Below, one piece after another: positions 43,914 through 56,439 of a stretch of DNA of 64,000 nucleotides. The translations under genes and the position numbers were made by a program. The stretch is from Flaveria trinervia. Lineage: Eukaryota; Streptophyta; Magnoliopsida; Asterales; Asteraceae. The stretch spans positions 7,338,410 through 7,402,409 of the forward strand of contig CM046453.1 of the NCBI GenBank assembly GCA_025506515.1. The letters are read 5' to 3'. The notes under the pieces are model-generated. The model saw nothing but the letters and a program-made list of their open reading frames with translations, was not told where the DNA came from and ran no database searches. Numbering within the stretch: the stretch's first letter is position 1; each line of letters begins with the position of its first letter.

Positions 43914-44265
43914 GAGTGCTCTTATTACCACAAACCATCAAACCAACGACAATATTTTTAGAAAGCTACAATCACTGCGTATTTACATTGAAGCAAAAAT
44001 GATGCCAATGAAAAGAAAAAAGTTGAAGCTTAGCACGCTACGTGGCAAGTGCCGATTGGTCAAATGAAGCACAAATGATCCCTAGCTCAAGTATTGTCTC
44101 CCTTTATTCCTCCCAAATATTCGACCTTAAAACATAATATCTTTATTTATTCGTTATTATCTTTTCCTACCTTAAAATCTTTATCACGAAAATTACACTT
44201 TGAAAATAGCTATGCTTGTAAGAATAACAAACAATTAGAGCCATAAAGAAAAACATATATCACTC
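43914..44265. other. Intergenic sequence
   Basis: Nothing recognised. Confidence 0.5.
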
Positions 44266-44757
44266 AATGTTGTAAAAATCGTTAGCGCTAGTCGTACGTT
44301 GAGGTGTGGAGTAAGGATTAATAGGAATTAATCGAGATTAATCGGATTAGACTTTTATGTATAATTTTGCAAATTTATGAAATAATTTGCAAGTTTGAGG
44401 GATAATTTGTAAATTGGTGGATATTTAGGAGGTTAAATATAAAAATTTAAAAAATTAGTTAAATAATCTAACCCTAAAATAGAACAACCCGTTCCTTCCA
44501 TCACTCCATCACCGACAGTCCCAGCTTTCCGTCATTCCGGTCACGTACCGGAGTCGTACATCCTTGCCGGAATGGGAAAATCCGGCGGTTATCATCGCCG
44601 AAACACCACCGATTAGGCCGATTTGGTCCGGCTTTAATCAATTTGACTGACTACCGCTTAGCACCTCCGATTTGGTGAAATCGAAGCGGCTAACCTCCGA
44701 TTAGCGACTAACGGCGACTAATCGAAGGCCAATCATGATTTTTGCAACACTGATCGA
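44266..44757. mobile_element. MITE with 9-bp flanking duplication (Mutator-like size)
   Basis: The left end AATGTTGTAAAAATCG pairs with GATTTTTGCAACACT near the right end (inverted repeat of about 15 bp with few mismatches). ATATCACTC occurs exactly at 44257-44265 and 44758-44766. A 9-bp target duplication suits Mutator-like elements. Five bases (GATCG) lie between the right inverted repeat and its flank. The interior has repeated ATTAATCG/CGATTAG words and no ORF. Confidence 0.65.
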
Positions 44758-46294
44758 TATCACTCTTAGGGACCAAATTGAAAATTTATTTATTGCAGAT
44801 CAAATATGTTTGCTTGTTCTTGTATTTAAAGCAAAGTGTTCATGCTATTATTAAAGACTAGTTATAGTTATTAACCCATTAATGTGTGACGTATTTTCTT
44901 AAAATTTTGTCACTCTTTTTCAATCGAAGTCATAAGTTTATTTTCTTTAATAACTTTTGACACATATAATGTTTTATATAAGTTCAAACAAACAATCGGG
45001 ATGTGCTTATATTATCTATTATTAATGTAAATGAGTTTTAATAAATTAAATTTTATGATCTAGTAGATGTTACATTTTTAATTGTTAAAAGCAGTCCCAT
45101 TAACATAATTATTATATATTCAAACTTGATTTGCATTTAATCTTCACTCGATTTTAGTTACGTTGATGATTATAAATGAAATGAAAATACTTAAATGAAA
45201 AATCAAACGAGACTACCATTGGTAACAAATATATAATGAATGTTTCTACTAGTTAAATCACTAGTTTGTATTATCATCGGTTGTGGATAAAATAATCTGG
45301 TGAGAGCAAGGAATTAAAATGTAATTAATAAATTCAGAAAAATAATCTGGTTGCATGCATTATTTCTTGTTGTTAGTGAAGTTAAACCAGATAAGTTATT
45401 GTATTTATTATTTTAGAAAAATATATTTTTATATATATGAATTGGATTATATACATAACGTTAGTTTTGTAAGAAAGTGCAGGAACAACTAAGCATTTGA
45501 TCAAACTAATTTAATGCGTGAGATTAACATATGACACTTTTGTATTTAATTAGAAGCCCATTGTGGTTACGAGAGGCATAAGAGAGCATTAACCTTTTTT
45601 TGTGTTTTTTCAATTGAATATGAGTTTCATCAATTTCATAAAACATATAACTTTTGTATGTTTCATGTGTATTATATGTGTATAATATTGCTATATTTTT
45701 AAAAAAATGCATTTGTTATAAAAGGTCTACAATATCATGCGCTATAGTGGTGCTATTATACAATACTAGGTTAGTCGCCGCATGATACATGGATTAAACA
45801 AAATAAAATATTAAATAATTATTATAAAAATGTATGGATTATAAAATCATGCTTGAAGATAAAATATGATTATAAGTACGTATAAATAGATACTTAAGTA
45901 AATTAATAATAATATATTTTTTTAAACTTTTATTTTTATAAAAAAATTTGAGTTTTAAATATATTGTTTTAAGAAAAATATTTTTTAAAAAAACTTCGTT
46001 GTATTCTTATTTTATAAAATTTTTGTTTCTAAAAAGTGTGTTTTTAACAAAAATAGGTTTTTAATTTATTAAATTATATATATATATATATATATATATT
46101 AATTTGAAAATGGTATGGGTAATATCATTAGTATTTAATAATATTATTAATAATATAAAGAAAAAAGAAAGTATGTATAATGAGATCTACGATAGTTTCA
46201 CGCTTATTTTAGTTTTTTTATAGATAGATAGATGGATAAGCTAAATACTTATTAAATAAACGAAATAAATTTTAATTAAAATATATATGTAAAA
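44758..46294. other. AT-rich intergenic with a (TA)n microsatellite
   Basis: The (TA) run is at about 46076-46099. No gene recognised. Confidence 0.55.
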
Positions 46295-46915
46295 TAAATA
46301 TGAATTGTTACAGTATAATATTTTAATGTAAAATATAATTAAAATATATATAGGTAATAGTTCAGAAATAAAACAATTATAATATTTTTTAATTCTCTTA
46401 TGTAAATAGTTTTACTTTTAAACATTCGTTTTAAGATTTTTTATAAAAAATTTTTTTATAAAAATCTTGATTTAAAAAAATGTGATTTTTGGTTATTTTA
46501 ATAAAATTGTTTTAAAGTATTTCACATGTTTATAGTTTTTTAAAAACAAAACGATTTTAAAGTATTTTGTTTAAAAAAGTTTAATGTTTTAGAAAATTTT
46601 ATTTTTATAAATATGAATAGTTACAGTATAATATTTTAATGTAAAATATAATTAAAATTATATATAGGTAATAGTTCATGAAATAAAACAATTATAACAT
46701 TTTTTAACTCTCTTATGTAAATAATTTTATTTTTAAACATTCGTTTTAAGATTTTTTATAAATTTTTTTATAAAAATCTTGATTTAAAAAATGTGATTTT
46801 TGGTTATTTTAATAAGATTGTTTTAAAACATTTCACATGTTTATAATTTTTTAAAAACAAAATGATTTTAAAGTATTTTGTTTAAAAATGTTAAATGTTT
46901 TAGAAAGTTTCATAT
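46295..46915. repeat. About 313-bp tandem duplication, AT-rich
   Basis: AAATATGAAT(T/A)GTTACAG begins units near 46298 and 46611. The whole unit, including ATTCGTTTTAAGATTTTT and TTTCACATGTTTATA, is repeated with small differences. Confidence 0.8.
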
Positions 46916-48360
46916 TATATAAAACTTTAGTTTTTTTTTATTTAGATCTTAACTGAAAGATGTTATTTTTAATTTTCTTTATAAATTCTATTTAAAAAAA
47001 AAGATAGTTTGATTTAAAAAAAAATTATAAGAGAGAGAAACATAACAATTAATAAGAGAGAGAAATTTGTATAAATGTTTAAATTATTATAACACCCTTT
47101 TGAAAAGAAAATTGATATGTGAATATCTAGAAAAATAACAAATGGCGAAAACACAGATTAACAGAATAACAAATGACAAAGGAAACATTGCTTTATTAAA
47201 GGTTATAAATTTATTGTGTTGTTATCCTTATTTAAATGTTCTAGTATATATATGTGGTTATTGAATTTATATTTTGTTGTTATGAACCTAAGGTTGAAAA
47301 ATACATTTAATTAGAAAAAGTAGGCGATGTTATCACATTATACATTGTGATGTCAGGGTATAATGATGTTATATAGTCATGGTGTTGTTATATGTGTACA
47401 AACCTACTTTCATAAATGAAAGAAAACACATTCGTCCATAAAACTCATACGTGTACGCTAATCACCTTCTTAATACCTCTTTACATTTTTTTTTATAAAA
47501 ATAACACTTTATCCCTGTATATATAGCTATCAATTTTGTAGTTATAAAGGAGACATATAACTACTCATAAGGGTGGTGTGGTACACCATGAATGCAGGGG
47601 CCACAACATTATGCTTCCTATCAACTTAAATAGACATATAATTGAATTTCCAATTAAAACTTTATTATTTCGAAAATGATATTAAAAAGTAAAACACAAC
47701 TTCAATTACCAGCTTACTACTTTACTAGAGTTCTCTCTTGTGCTCCAATAATTTGTCACTTCTTTAATTATTTCTTCCTATGACATTTATTTTTTCACAA
47801 TGTTAAATGGGTTATCTTTTTTATTATCGATTTAAACATATATTCGTAAAATCCGTACACGTTTTTATATATATTTTTATTATAAAGTAGGAGAGAATGA
47901 GATTTGACACCTAATATAGCATCATATGGTAAGTGAAAATTTTTGGGCTTTTAAAGAAAGAAGGTAGCTCTATTAATTTCATACTTGTGCGTGAAGTTTC
48001 CTAATTGTTGCTTCTTAAACAACTTGTTCATCTAACAACTCTTCTCATCATAAATTTAAATCTAGAAGATACTAAACTTTAAAAGGTATTTACAACTTGA
48101 AGTGGTGAATAAAACGTAACTCATCAAATAACGTGTTTAAGTTCTCCCATTAATACAAATATGTCATTTTTCTTATTTTGTTCTTTGCGCAAGGTATTTC
48201 TTTCCCTCTCTTGAAAGTATATACATGATATTTGCGCGTGTGGTAAACGGGTGAAAACAAAGCTCACATTAACGCATTTAATCCAACGATCACAACATCT
48301 CATAGTTTAACACGTTATCATCATAGCCTCGAAATTGTAAATCATGTTATATGTTAAAAG
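46916..48360. other. AT-rich intergenic sequence
   Basis: Nothing recognised beyond low-complexity A/T runs. Confidence 0.5.
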
Positions 48361-48766
48361 AAAAATGTGGGAGTGCTTATATCACATATTGTGAGGCTCG
48401 GAAGCACAAATTGAATAGGGTATCATGGTTGTAATGGGTTGCGAGTAACAACCCACCATTCTCGAGACCTGCCTCGTCAAAGTTGCACTTTATTCAAAGT
48501 GTGTCACTAGCATTTAAGTGTAGAACACTTGAAATCAAACTTGGTAATCTGAGAGTCGTGAAGACTACTTTCAGATCGAAATTATTTGATGGTTCACCCA
48601 AATAAATCAATCGGATACAACTCAGACGAGATCAAGAATTCGTATGTTATTTTGTGTGAATTTGTGTGTAACCAAAAGAAGAAGAATTTAAGAAGAAGCA
48701 TATAACCAACATTCATCATCTCATTCGGTTTTGGAGGGGAAAAATTCCATCAGCTCGACCCCAGCC

Positions 48767-48864
48767 AAGGGCTCTGTCCCTTAGACCTCGCCAGGGGCTA
48801 CCGCCCCTTGAATCCCGCTACTAGGGGCGTTGCCCCCTGACCCTGCCAAGGGGGCGTTGCCCCC
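48767..48864. repeat. Array of four GC-rich stem-loops
   Basis: AAGGG/CCCTT (48767-48782), AGGGGC/GCCCCT (48793-48808), GGGGC/GCCCC (48824-48836) and GGGGGC/GCCCCC (48850-48864), spaced about every 27-30 bp. The last two share a GTT loop. Confidence 0.8.
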
Positions 48865-48874
48865 ATGATACCCC

Positions 48875-48936
48875 CATAATATACTCAATATCGAAGATCA
48901 TAATATACTCAATATCGAAGATCATAATATACTCAA
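48875..48936. repeat. 24-bp tandem repeat, 2.6 copies
   Basis: Unit beginning CATAATATACTCAATATCG at 48875, 48899 and 48923 (third copy partial). Adjacent to the stem-loop array. Confidence 0.9.
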
Positions 48937-49060
48937 ATAAACGTGCACTCTGTTTATGATCAAATTGGTCATTAGTTAATCCAATTACACTAAAATGTCT
49001 AACAGTAAGCTTATCATAGCCACGCAATAAAGCCTAACCAACCCCTTTATTCAAAGACGG

Positions 49061-50550
49061 GCACCGATACCTATTTTTGCTCCCCAAAAGTCATAAAAGT
49101 AATGAAAAACCCTTTCAAATCCATACTTTAGGTTAACAATCAAAAAAATATTTACATCTAAAAACAATGAAACACACGACCAAAAAGGGACTACAACAAC
49201 CACATCATCCCTGATAGCCAAATCATCGTCACTGTCTCAAGCCTGGTGACAATGACTGGAGACCGAGTCCTGATGAGATAAAGATTTGAAAATCAATACA
49301 TATCACCCCTAAAACATGATTATTGTAGATATGACCATAATTTCACTTTTACTATTCATCATCTTTTTTTGTTTAATAGATAGGGTAATAACAAAATATA
49401 TATTTTCCTATTATAATGCTTTCCCAGGTGACAAATGGGTCTTTTGCGCCTTGCAACTTTGACAGTTATGATTTAGCAACCAAGACCATATGAAAACAGA
49501 TTTATAAGGATTTAGGCCGTGGAATTCATTAGAATTCGAATTAGGGTTGGTATTGAAGATTATTTTTAATTTGAATTTAAGTTTAAAAAACGTCTTTGAA
49601 AATACAAAATGTATTTGACCGATACATTTTGTTATTCTATTATGATATTGGAATGTAAAAAACAAATGACAAAATCATCTCTTAAAAATTAAGAAATATA
49701 AAATAAAAATGTGTACACAAATATCTTTTTGAATTTCATCACTGTTACTCAATGTCTTAATTAGTGGTTCTAAGAACATTAAGACCACGTAAAATCCTTG
49801 TAATCACTCAACACCTTTTATAGAAAAGATATGTTGTTTAGATCTTAAGACCTCGTAAAACAAGATCAATTAGATAAATTAAATTGGCAGCGATGGTTGT
49901 AGAGGGGGTTGGTCGCTTGTGAGGGTGGGCAACGATTTGCATTTAGTGATCGGAATTGTGTTTAAATTGTAATTGAGTCTACGTCAAATACTGGGTTTGA
50001 AACTTATTTGGATCGATGCCTAATATTAGGTTTGAAACTTAAAGATTAACATTAACTTTTTTTTGAGTGGGCGGCTACACCTCTACTCCACACATAGGTA
50101 CGCCATGACAGTGGGTGATGTGTAGTGGCGAGCGGCTTCCAAAATGGTGGCGTCTGTGGGTGTGGGAGTGGGATGGCGGGAGGCAGATGACAACAATTGT
50201 AGAAAAAAAATAATTTTTATTTGTTATAATCTGTTATTAGATGAACGCATTCTTGGAATTTAGGATGCGATTACGGCTGAGAAACAGATAGATGAGACCG
50301 AATAACATTCCTTATTAAGAACAAGATTGTGCATTTGCTATTTAAAAAAAGATAAATGCGTTCATCCGCATCTTTAAAATGTTATTTGTTCTGAAAATTT
50401 TGTACATTTGCCTATTATTATAGTTATATTAATTAAACCCAAGGGTAGACGTAATTTAGGTCCACCAATAGTTAGTATCAAAATATTTTTGAGTGTGTTA
50501 TCCAAGGAAATTGATGTTGTCCTGAAGTTTTTTGCTAAGAAAATTAACAT
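49061..50550. other. Intergenic sequence
   Basis: A short inverted pair (GATGAACGCATT near 50240, AATGCGTTCATC near 50354) suggests a small inverted-repeat element of about 130 bp. Otherwise nothing recognised. Confidence 0.45.
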
Positions 50551-50893
50551 GGGTGTTCAAATTCGGATATTCAAAAATTTCAGACAGTGATTTCAGTATC
50601 CAAATCTGTACCCGAAATTTCAAAATTTTAGATATAGATTCGGATGTCTGAGTGGATACCCAAATTCTTAAAATATGTATTATTTAATAGTTTTCATAGA
50701 AAATAACACTTTTAATAAAAAGATTTCGGATATCCGAAGTTGTTATAAAAATATCCGAAATTTCTTATTAAATTTATCTAAAATATTTTGGATAAATCGG
50801 ATATCGAATATCCAAAAATCCTCAAAATCGATATCTAAATCCAAAAGTCGGACATTTGGGATTCAGATTTTTGAATATTTTTTAAACACCCCT
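50551..50893. mobile_element. MITE with GGGTGTT/AACACCC ends
   Basis: Starts GGGTGTTCAAATTCGGATA and ends TTTAAACACCCCT, with CGGATATCCGAA-type words inside. Belongs to the same broad family as 53622-54254 and 59198-59830 but is shorter (343 bp). No coding capacity. Confidence 0.6.
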
Positions 50894-52354
50894 ATATGAG
50901 TCTATACACCCGCACGTGACATGATAAAATCTTAGAAACCGTATCACAAACATGAGAACAAATATGTAAGAAACACAAGAAACCCTAAAACGTAGAACTA
51001 AATGAGGATCTATGAATCATGAGTCTACCACAGATTGTGTCGATGATGTCAGCACTAGAAATTTGCAACAATGAGTTAGCACGTTTGAATCTTCAACTAA
51101 AAAAAGATGATGAACGAATGAACACAGAAGAATCTTCACATAGTGATTTTAACTAGTTTTTGAAGATCATCAATCAGCCAAGTAAGGCAAAGGGTGTCTT
51201 GCTAACCCGTCACACATGTTATCTCCCTTACGTTTGTAATAAATTGTAGGACTAATATCTCAAACGCTAGGAGAGCTATCGTCACACGCCTAACAAGTGA
51301 GCACGGGGAATATCCCATGTTGATGTCAAAGGTTAGGCATTCTATTCTAGATATCCATGCTACGACAAACATGTGTGATACTACAGACATGTTTGTTCAT
51401 ACGAAACATTCTTACATTAGGCTATGTTGGTAGTAGTTCAGTTGTCTAGTTTCTTTTTAGAACATCCTTTCTTATGTGTCTGGGGACGCCCTTCAACTCC
51501 ATTTCTCACTGTGTTTCCAAGGGGTTGGATGTCTTTTTTCGGTAATCGGTGTCCCCCTTACGCTATCTCATACATATCATAAGTCATAACACTAGTGTCT
51601 TTGTCATTTTGGTTAAGCCATATACCCATTTAGTACATTTTTTGTTTCACCCCATAGACTTTAGATTATGCAGATGCTAAATTCAGTTTTTGGGCGAAGT
51701 CGACTTTAATTCAGTTAGCTGTTCACTCTAGATTAAGCTTCGAAAAGTCATTCCCGAAACCTGCATCCTAATACACAACTGCATAACAATGTTCTAAATT
51801 CCCGACTAGTTAGATAGCCCGTCCGACCAGCGGCCTGGTGGTTAGATATGGGTATTAGAAACTTGTCGAGTTCACATTACTTAAGTTCAAAGTAATATAA
51901 ACATTACAATATCAACTCGCACACTCATCTACTCTCATCCTAATTTTACATAGTAAATTAATCTACACTAACCCATAATTGACGGAGCTTCAAATAATTA
52001 TCAAGAAAACCAATTACCATAATCATTTAGTGTGACAATAAAGTGTAAATATCATCAAGCATCAAGTTAAACTTATATAGCAATATCATCTCTCACAGGC
52101 ATTTTATCAAACACCTTACCTGCATTCCTATCATGATCACAAAATGACCCAATTCAATCACTCAATCTTGTTTAAAGACACTTCATTCTATCAAACGTCG
52201 CAAAGAACAATCAAAACTTCAAAACAAACACAAACCCAAAAGAAAAAGATTCACCATTCATGATTCATCAAATTGACATAATCCCCAACATCAACATCAG
52301 CATCCAAATCAAAATCACAACAAGAATCAGCAAAAACAACACACCTTATCACCT
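50894..52354. other. Intergenic sequence
   Basis: No gene recognised. The last about 200 bp is the 3' flank of the minus-strand RPS17 gene. Confidence 0.5.
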
Positions 52355-52803
52355 CTAAACCTCCGAAGAACCCTGAGACTCCAACTCAATTCCACCTTCT
52401 TGTGTCGTCTTCTTCGACGAAACCCTCTTGGGCACGGGAATCGCAAGAAAAGTCTTCTTCTTGCTAATGGGTTTACACTTCTCAAGCTGCACAATATCCC
52501 CATTTGGAACTGGTTATCGGGGTCATGGGCTTGAAACTTCTTCTTCTTGCGGACTCTGCGCTTGTACTTGGGGTGTGGTGCGAGTCGAACGACTTCGACG
52601 TTGACGGTCTTGTCGTTGGTGTTGCAGATGACGCGGCCTTGGAGGGACCTCATGGCGCGAATTGGGGGGCGGAGGGTGGTGGCGACGGTGGTGGTGGTGG
52701 CGGAGGGGGCGGCGGAGATGGCGGTGGTGCCATGGAGGAAGGTGGTGGAGAGATTTAGGGATTTGAATTGGGAAATTGGGAGGTGAAGATGGAGGAGAGA
52801 CAT
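52355..52803 (-). CDS. RPS17: Plastid 30S ribosomal protein S17 (nuclear-encoded), one-base frameshift
   Basis: Chloroplast uS17 precursor, an rRNA-binding protein of the small subunit. Minus-strand single exon from ATG 52803 to TAG 52357-52355, 149 codons if one base is restored, the length of Arabidopsis RPS17. The first about 48 residues are a Ser/Thr/Leu/Ala-rich plastid transit peptide (MSLLHLHLPISQF...). The core follows: RAMRSLQGRVICNTNDKTV, VEVVRLAPHPKYKRRVRKKK and AHDPDNQF. After that the frame fails at a G run (plus strand CCCC at 52498-52501, one fewer than expected), while the next frame continues the family and ends at the TAG. The uninterrupted frame would otherwise give an Arg-rich false tail to 52327. 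I treat the gene as functional with a sequencing or recent one-base loss. Confidence 0.9.
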
Positions 52804-52885
52804 TGTGTGTAGATAAGATGTGAAGATGAATAAGATGATGATTTGCTGATGATGATGATGATGGTATTTAAGACATTGGATGTTT
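52804..52885 (-). promoter_or_regulatory. RPS17 leader and TATA-like box
   Basis: On the minus strand CTTAAATACC (about 52864-52873) is TATA-like, followed by a (CAT)n-rich leader about 60 bp before the ATG. Confidence 0.45.
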
Positions 52886-52969
52886 GGGGTGTGGTGTTAC
52901 GCGGGTAGTTTTGTTACGGTGGTCGTTCGATTAGGATGGGTTCGCATGTTACTCGGGATCGGTTCGAAT

Positions 52970-53458
52970 ACACTCGAAGCAAGCCGAGCTTAAACGAGCT
53001 CAAGCCTGAATTCGAGCTCACATTTTGGCTCGTTTAATAAACAAGCTCGAGCCCGAGCTTTGGATATCAAGCTTGAGTCGTCGCGAGCGCTTTTAGTTTA
53101 TATATATTTTCATTTACATATTAAATATATATAAATATATATTACATAAATCATATTATATATATATATTATGATAAAAACTAACTAATAATATAAATTA
53201 TGTTATATATTAAAAGGTTTTTTTATAAAAAAATATATAAGTAACTATAAAAAATAAAATAAATAATAATTTAACAATAAACGAGTCGAGCTCGAGCCGA
53301 GCTCGAGCTTGATAACTATTTTATGAGGCGAACTTGAGCTTTAAAAATAAAACTACAAACAAATCGAACTCAAGCTTGAGCTTTTTAAAAACTAGAACGA
53401 GACGAGCTTGAACCTAAACGAGCTCGGGCTCGACTCGACTCATTTACACGCTTAGTCA
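52970..53458. mobile_element. GAGCTCGAGC-rich MITE-type element
   Basis: Long inverted stretches of AGCTCGAGC/CGAGCTT words at 52980-53080 and 53280-53440 surround an AT-rich core. ACTCATTTACACGCTTAG closes the right side. This GAGCTCGAG-rich, foldback style is common to a plant hAT-derived MITE group. Exact ends are not resolved. Confidence 0.55.
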
Positions 53459-53621
53459 CAACGCTACCAAAGATGGGTGGGGCGGTGTTCATCGAGGTAT
53501 TACACAACCAACTTGGGAGTCTCATGCCATCAGTCTATTGACTTCCTCTCCCTTATGATACTAGGAGTACAACCCAAAGTAAATAAATCATCCAAAGTTG
53601 CAAACAACCAATGAGATGCAC
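53459..53621. other. Short spacer between two MITE-type elements
   Basis: Nothing recognised except the left flank (TGAGATGC at 53612-53619) of the next element. Confidence 0.5.
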
Positions 53622-54254
53622 GGGTGTTTAAAAAATTTGAAATCTGATCTGAATCCGAATAAATCGATCCGAAGTTTTGTTCAAAGCGAATCTCATCCGA
53701 ATCCGAATTCTTATTGAGATTTTGGATCGGATTTTTGAATATCACAATTTTTTTATTCAAATTATTTGAATATCCAATTAATCCGAATAATACTCTAACT
53801 ATGTTTTAGCCTGATACTCATTACATAATAATCTTTACATATTCTAGTTATAATCCTAAACAATGATACAATAATCGATCATCGTTTTAAATTAGAGATT
53901 TTGATTTTTGGATTTTATACGATTACCTATTATGTTTTAAATTTAAATTTGTGTACAAAGTTAAATTGTATTTTTTAGTTTTATATATTTTCTTGTGATC
54001 AACATATAAAATGTTAAGAATAAATAGTTAGAAAAAATAAAATAAATAAATCAAAATAAAAAAATAAAAAAAATGTTAATTGGTTTATTCAGATAAATTC
54101 GGATTAGTTAGGTATATCCGAATCCGATCTGAATTGAATTAAAATAGATTTGAATCAGGTAGAAATATTCTTATTCGGATCGGATCAGATCAGATTTCGG
54201 ATAGAATTCTAAAACTTTAAAATCCAAATAATTCATTATCCAATGAACACCCCT
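53622..54254 (-). mobile_element. About 633-bp hAT-type MITE, copy A
   Basis: GGGTGTTTAAA...AACACCCCT termini. TGAGATGC (53612-53619) and TGAGAGGC (54259-54266) nearby look like a 7/8 target duplication. The interior has GATCCGAATCCGAA-type words at both ends and an AT-rich centre. It is the inverse-orientation relative of 59198-59830: shared centre words include TACTCATTAC and its complement. Orientation is relative only. Confidence 0.7.
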
Positions 54255-54928
54255 AAATTGAGAGGCATCATATTTATTTCTAACAAAAATCATAAAAAGA
54301 ACTACCCAAATTAATAATGTACCTAAATCCTTATAAAACTACCCAAAACACCCCTGGTCTCGGGCAACATCTTTAGATACTATAAATCAAAATAGGAAAT
54401 TGACTATGGAAGCTAAATGATCGACTATGGTGTTTATCAAAGTTATCAACCAAACCGCTTTGTAGAGCTAATGGTGACCCGAGCACCCTTAGAAATATAA
54501 TTCCAAAACATCTAATAGTAGTACCTCCTAGTTTTCATTCTATATAAAGCTATCTTATATAAGTTACAATTTCAGAAAAAAAAACTTTTTAACTAAATGG
54601 AAGTTAACTACTAAACTATATATTCTACGTTTAGATCGGTTGAACTTAGAATCTTCTATTTAAAAGGTTTATGATTCTATCATTTAAATGAGCCCCTCAT
54701 CACATACAAAAGTAAAAATTAATATTTGATACCTTACAACTTAAGCACCAAGACTTGTCGTTGTAGTAACATTTGTGTTAGGTTCGTAGTGAAAGTTAAA
54801 AAAATTGTAAGTATATGTTCAACTAGGTTGGTTCGGTCAACCAACCTAGGTTGTAATCCCATTCCATTTCACTTGTAGCTTCATGATTGAAAGTTTGTGT
54901 TATTAAATTTCTTTTCGTTAACTCTTAA
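54255..54928. other. Intergenic sequence
   Basis: Nothing recognised. Confidence 0.5.
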
Positions 54929-55245
54929 AGGGACGTTTGGTTGTAATGAATGAAATAAAATGGAATGAAACTGAGAAACTAATATAATTTTTAAATAAAA
55001 TTATGTTTGAGTGGATAATAAAATATAAAACTCAAGTGAATGTTTCACCTCAAATTCCCTGGTTATGAAATTTAAAATCCTTCCACCTAAAAAGAAAATT
55101 TGAAATCACATAACCAAAGGAATTTAAGATGAAACATTTCATTGGATTTACTTTTAAGTGCTCACTCAAACATAATTTTACTTGAAAATTATACTAGAAT
55201 CTTAATTTTATTCCATTTCATTCATTCCAACCAAACGCAACTTTA
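54929..55245. mobile_element. Foldback MITE
   Basis: GACGTTTGGTTGTAATGAATG on the left and CATTCATTCCAACCAAACGC on the right are inverted over at least 40 bp. Inner matches (TGTTTGAGTG / CACTCAAACA) show that most of the 315 bp is one imperfect palindrome. TTAAA borders both ends. Its RNA would form a long hairpin. Confidence 0.7.
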
Positions 55246-55570
55246 AATTAGATTTATCATGATTCTAGTTTACCTTAATAATTTGTAATATTTAACTTTT
55301 TAAAAAATCAAAATACACAATTTTGTTTAACTTTTTTTTCATAGAACATTACAATATAATTTTTTTAAAACAAATATGTTTCTTTAAAAAATATTTTTTA
55401 ATATAAAAGAAATATATAATTTTTAATATACTCATAATATATATATATTGATTAAAAAGTAAGATTGAACTCGGTTGTAAATAAGAGTAAAAAATCAAGT
55501 AGTTTGAATTGTTAAAATTAATAATAATAATAATATTATAATGATAAAAGGTTGGGTTGGATAAGAACAG
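55246..55570. other. AT-rich intergenic sequence
   Basis: A/T runs and an (AAT)n stretch near 55520; no gene. Confidence 0.5.
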
Positions 55571-56370
55571 TGAATTATCTAGGGTTGAATAACAGGTCAG
55601 ACACAACACAATAATATACAACACAATAAGACACGATACGAAAAGACAAGATGACCTGACTTGCTAGACATGAACACGACGCGGAAACTTGTTGTGCCCG
55701 TTTTTAAAACACGAACACAAACCTGTTAACAAACAAGTTACACGAAACGACTGTTTAAAAACATGTTTAGTAACACATGTAATATCACATACATAAAAGA
55801 ATGAAAACAAAATGAAGAATGTGTACCTGATGAATGTTTAATGAATCGATCTTGGTATTGTTTTACGGTGAACCTAGTCGACTGGTCGCAATAATGGTTG
55901 TGATACAATGGTGAACTTGGTCAACTGGTCACGATGGTCGTGATGGTCACGATGGTGTTTAGCGTTTGCTCGTAATAGACGCGATGGTCATGACCAGTCA
56001 CGATGGTCGCATATACTCACGAGTGGATATGTTCGTTGGTGGAATGGTCGCCTCGCGGAGTGGTTGTCGGTGGAGATGACCGCCTGGTGGAGTGGTCAGG
56101 ATGATGGCTGTGGAGTGTGGGAGGGTTTCTTAAGGGTTGATCGACACTGGGTGTATGGGAGGGTGAGGGTAGGGTTTTGTTTAGCTTTTGAATAATATTA
56201 ATTTATTTATTTTAAAAATTAACATTATAAACATGTAATTAATAGGTTAACATGTATTTAACTTGTTAGGACTTAAGACACAAATTTTATCATATGTTAA
56301 CGTGTTGTTCTGTTTAAGATATGAATTTGTTAACGTCGTTTCGTGTTAAAATGTTCGCGACAAGTTACGT
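55571..56370. mobile_element. Possible element with ACACGACACG-type ends
   Basis: The left part (ACACAACACAATAAGACACGATACG, then GACCTGACTTG) and the right part (CGTCGTTTCGTGTTAAAATG, GTTACGTTAAAC) are partly inverse. The centre (55860-56110) repeats CACGATGGTCG / GGTCGTGATGG words. Ends are not sharp; no ORF. Confidence 0.4.
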
Positions 56371-56439
56371 TAAACAACAATAACAAAGTGATTAGAAGAG
56401 GATACAACGATCCTCCCTCCGTGACCATGATGAATAGAT

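Larger units (their letters stand above)
48361..49060. other. Unclassified repeat-like block with GC-rich stem-loops
   Basis: Contrasts with its AT-rich surroundings. It contains a hairpin TGGGTTG...CAACCCA near 48437 and the stem-loop array at 48767-48864. A TGTTAGAC on the minus strand near 48990-49005 could start a minus-strand LTR, but no matching end was found. No coding sequence. Confidence 0.35.

Noticed and set aside
45760..45800. Helitron-like end near ACTAGG
   Set aside because: The expected GC hairpin is missing; resemblance is limited to a few bases.
52504..52786. Plus-strand Gly/Val-rich ORFs
   Set aside because: Antisense to the RPS17 transit peptide; composition-driven.
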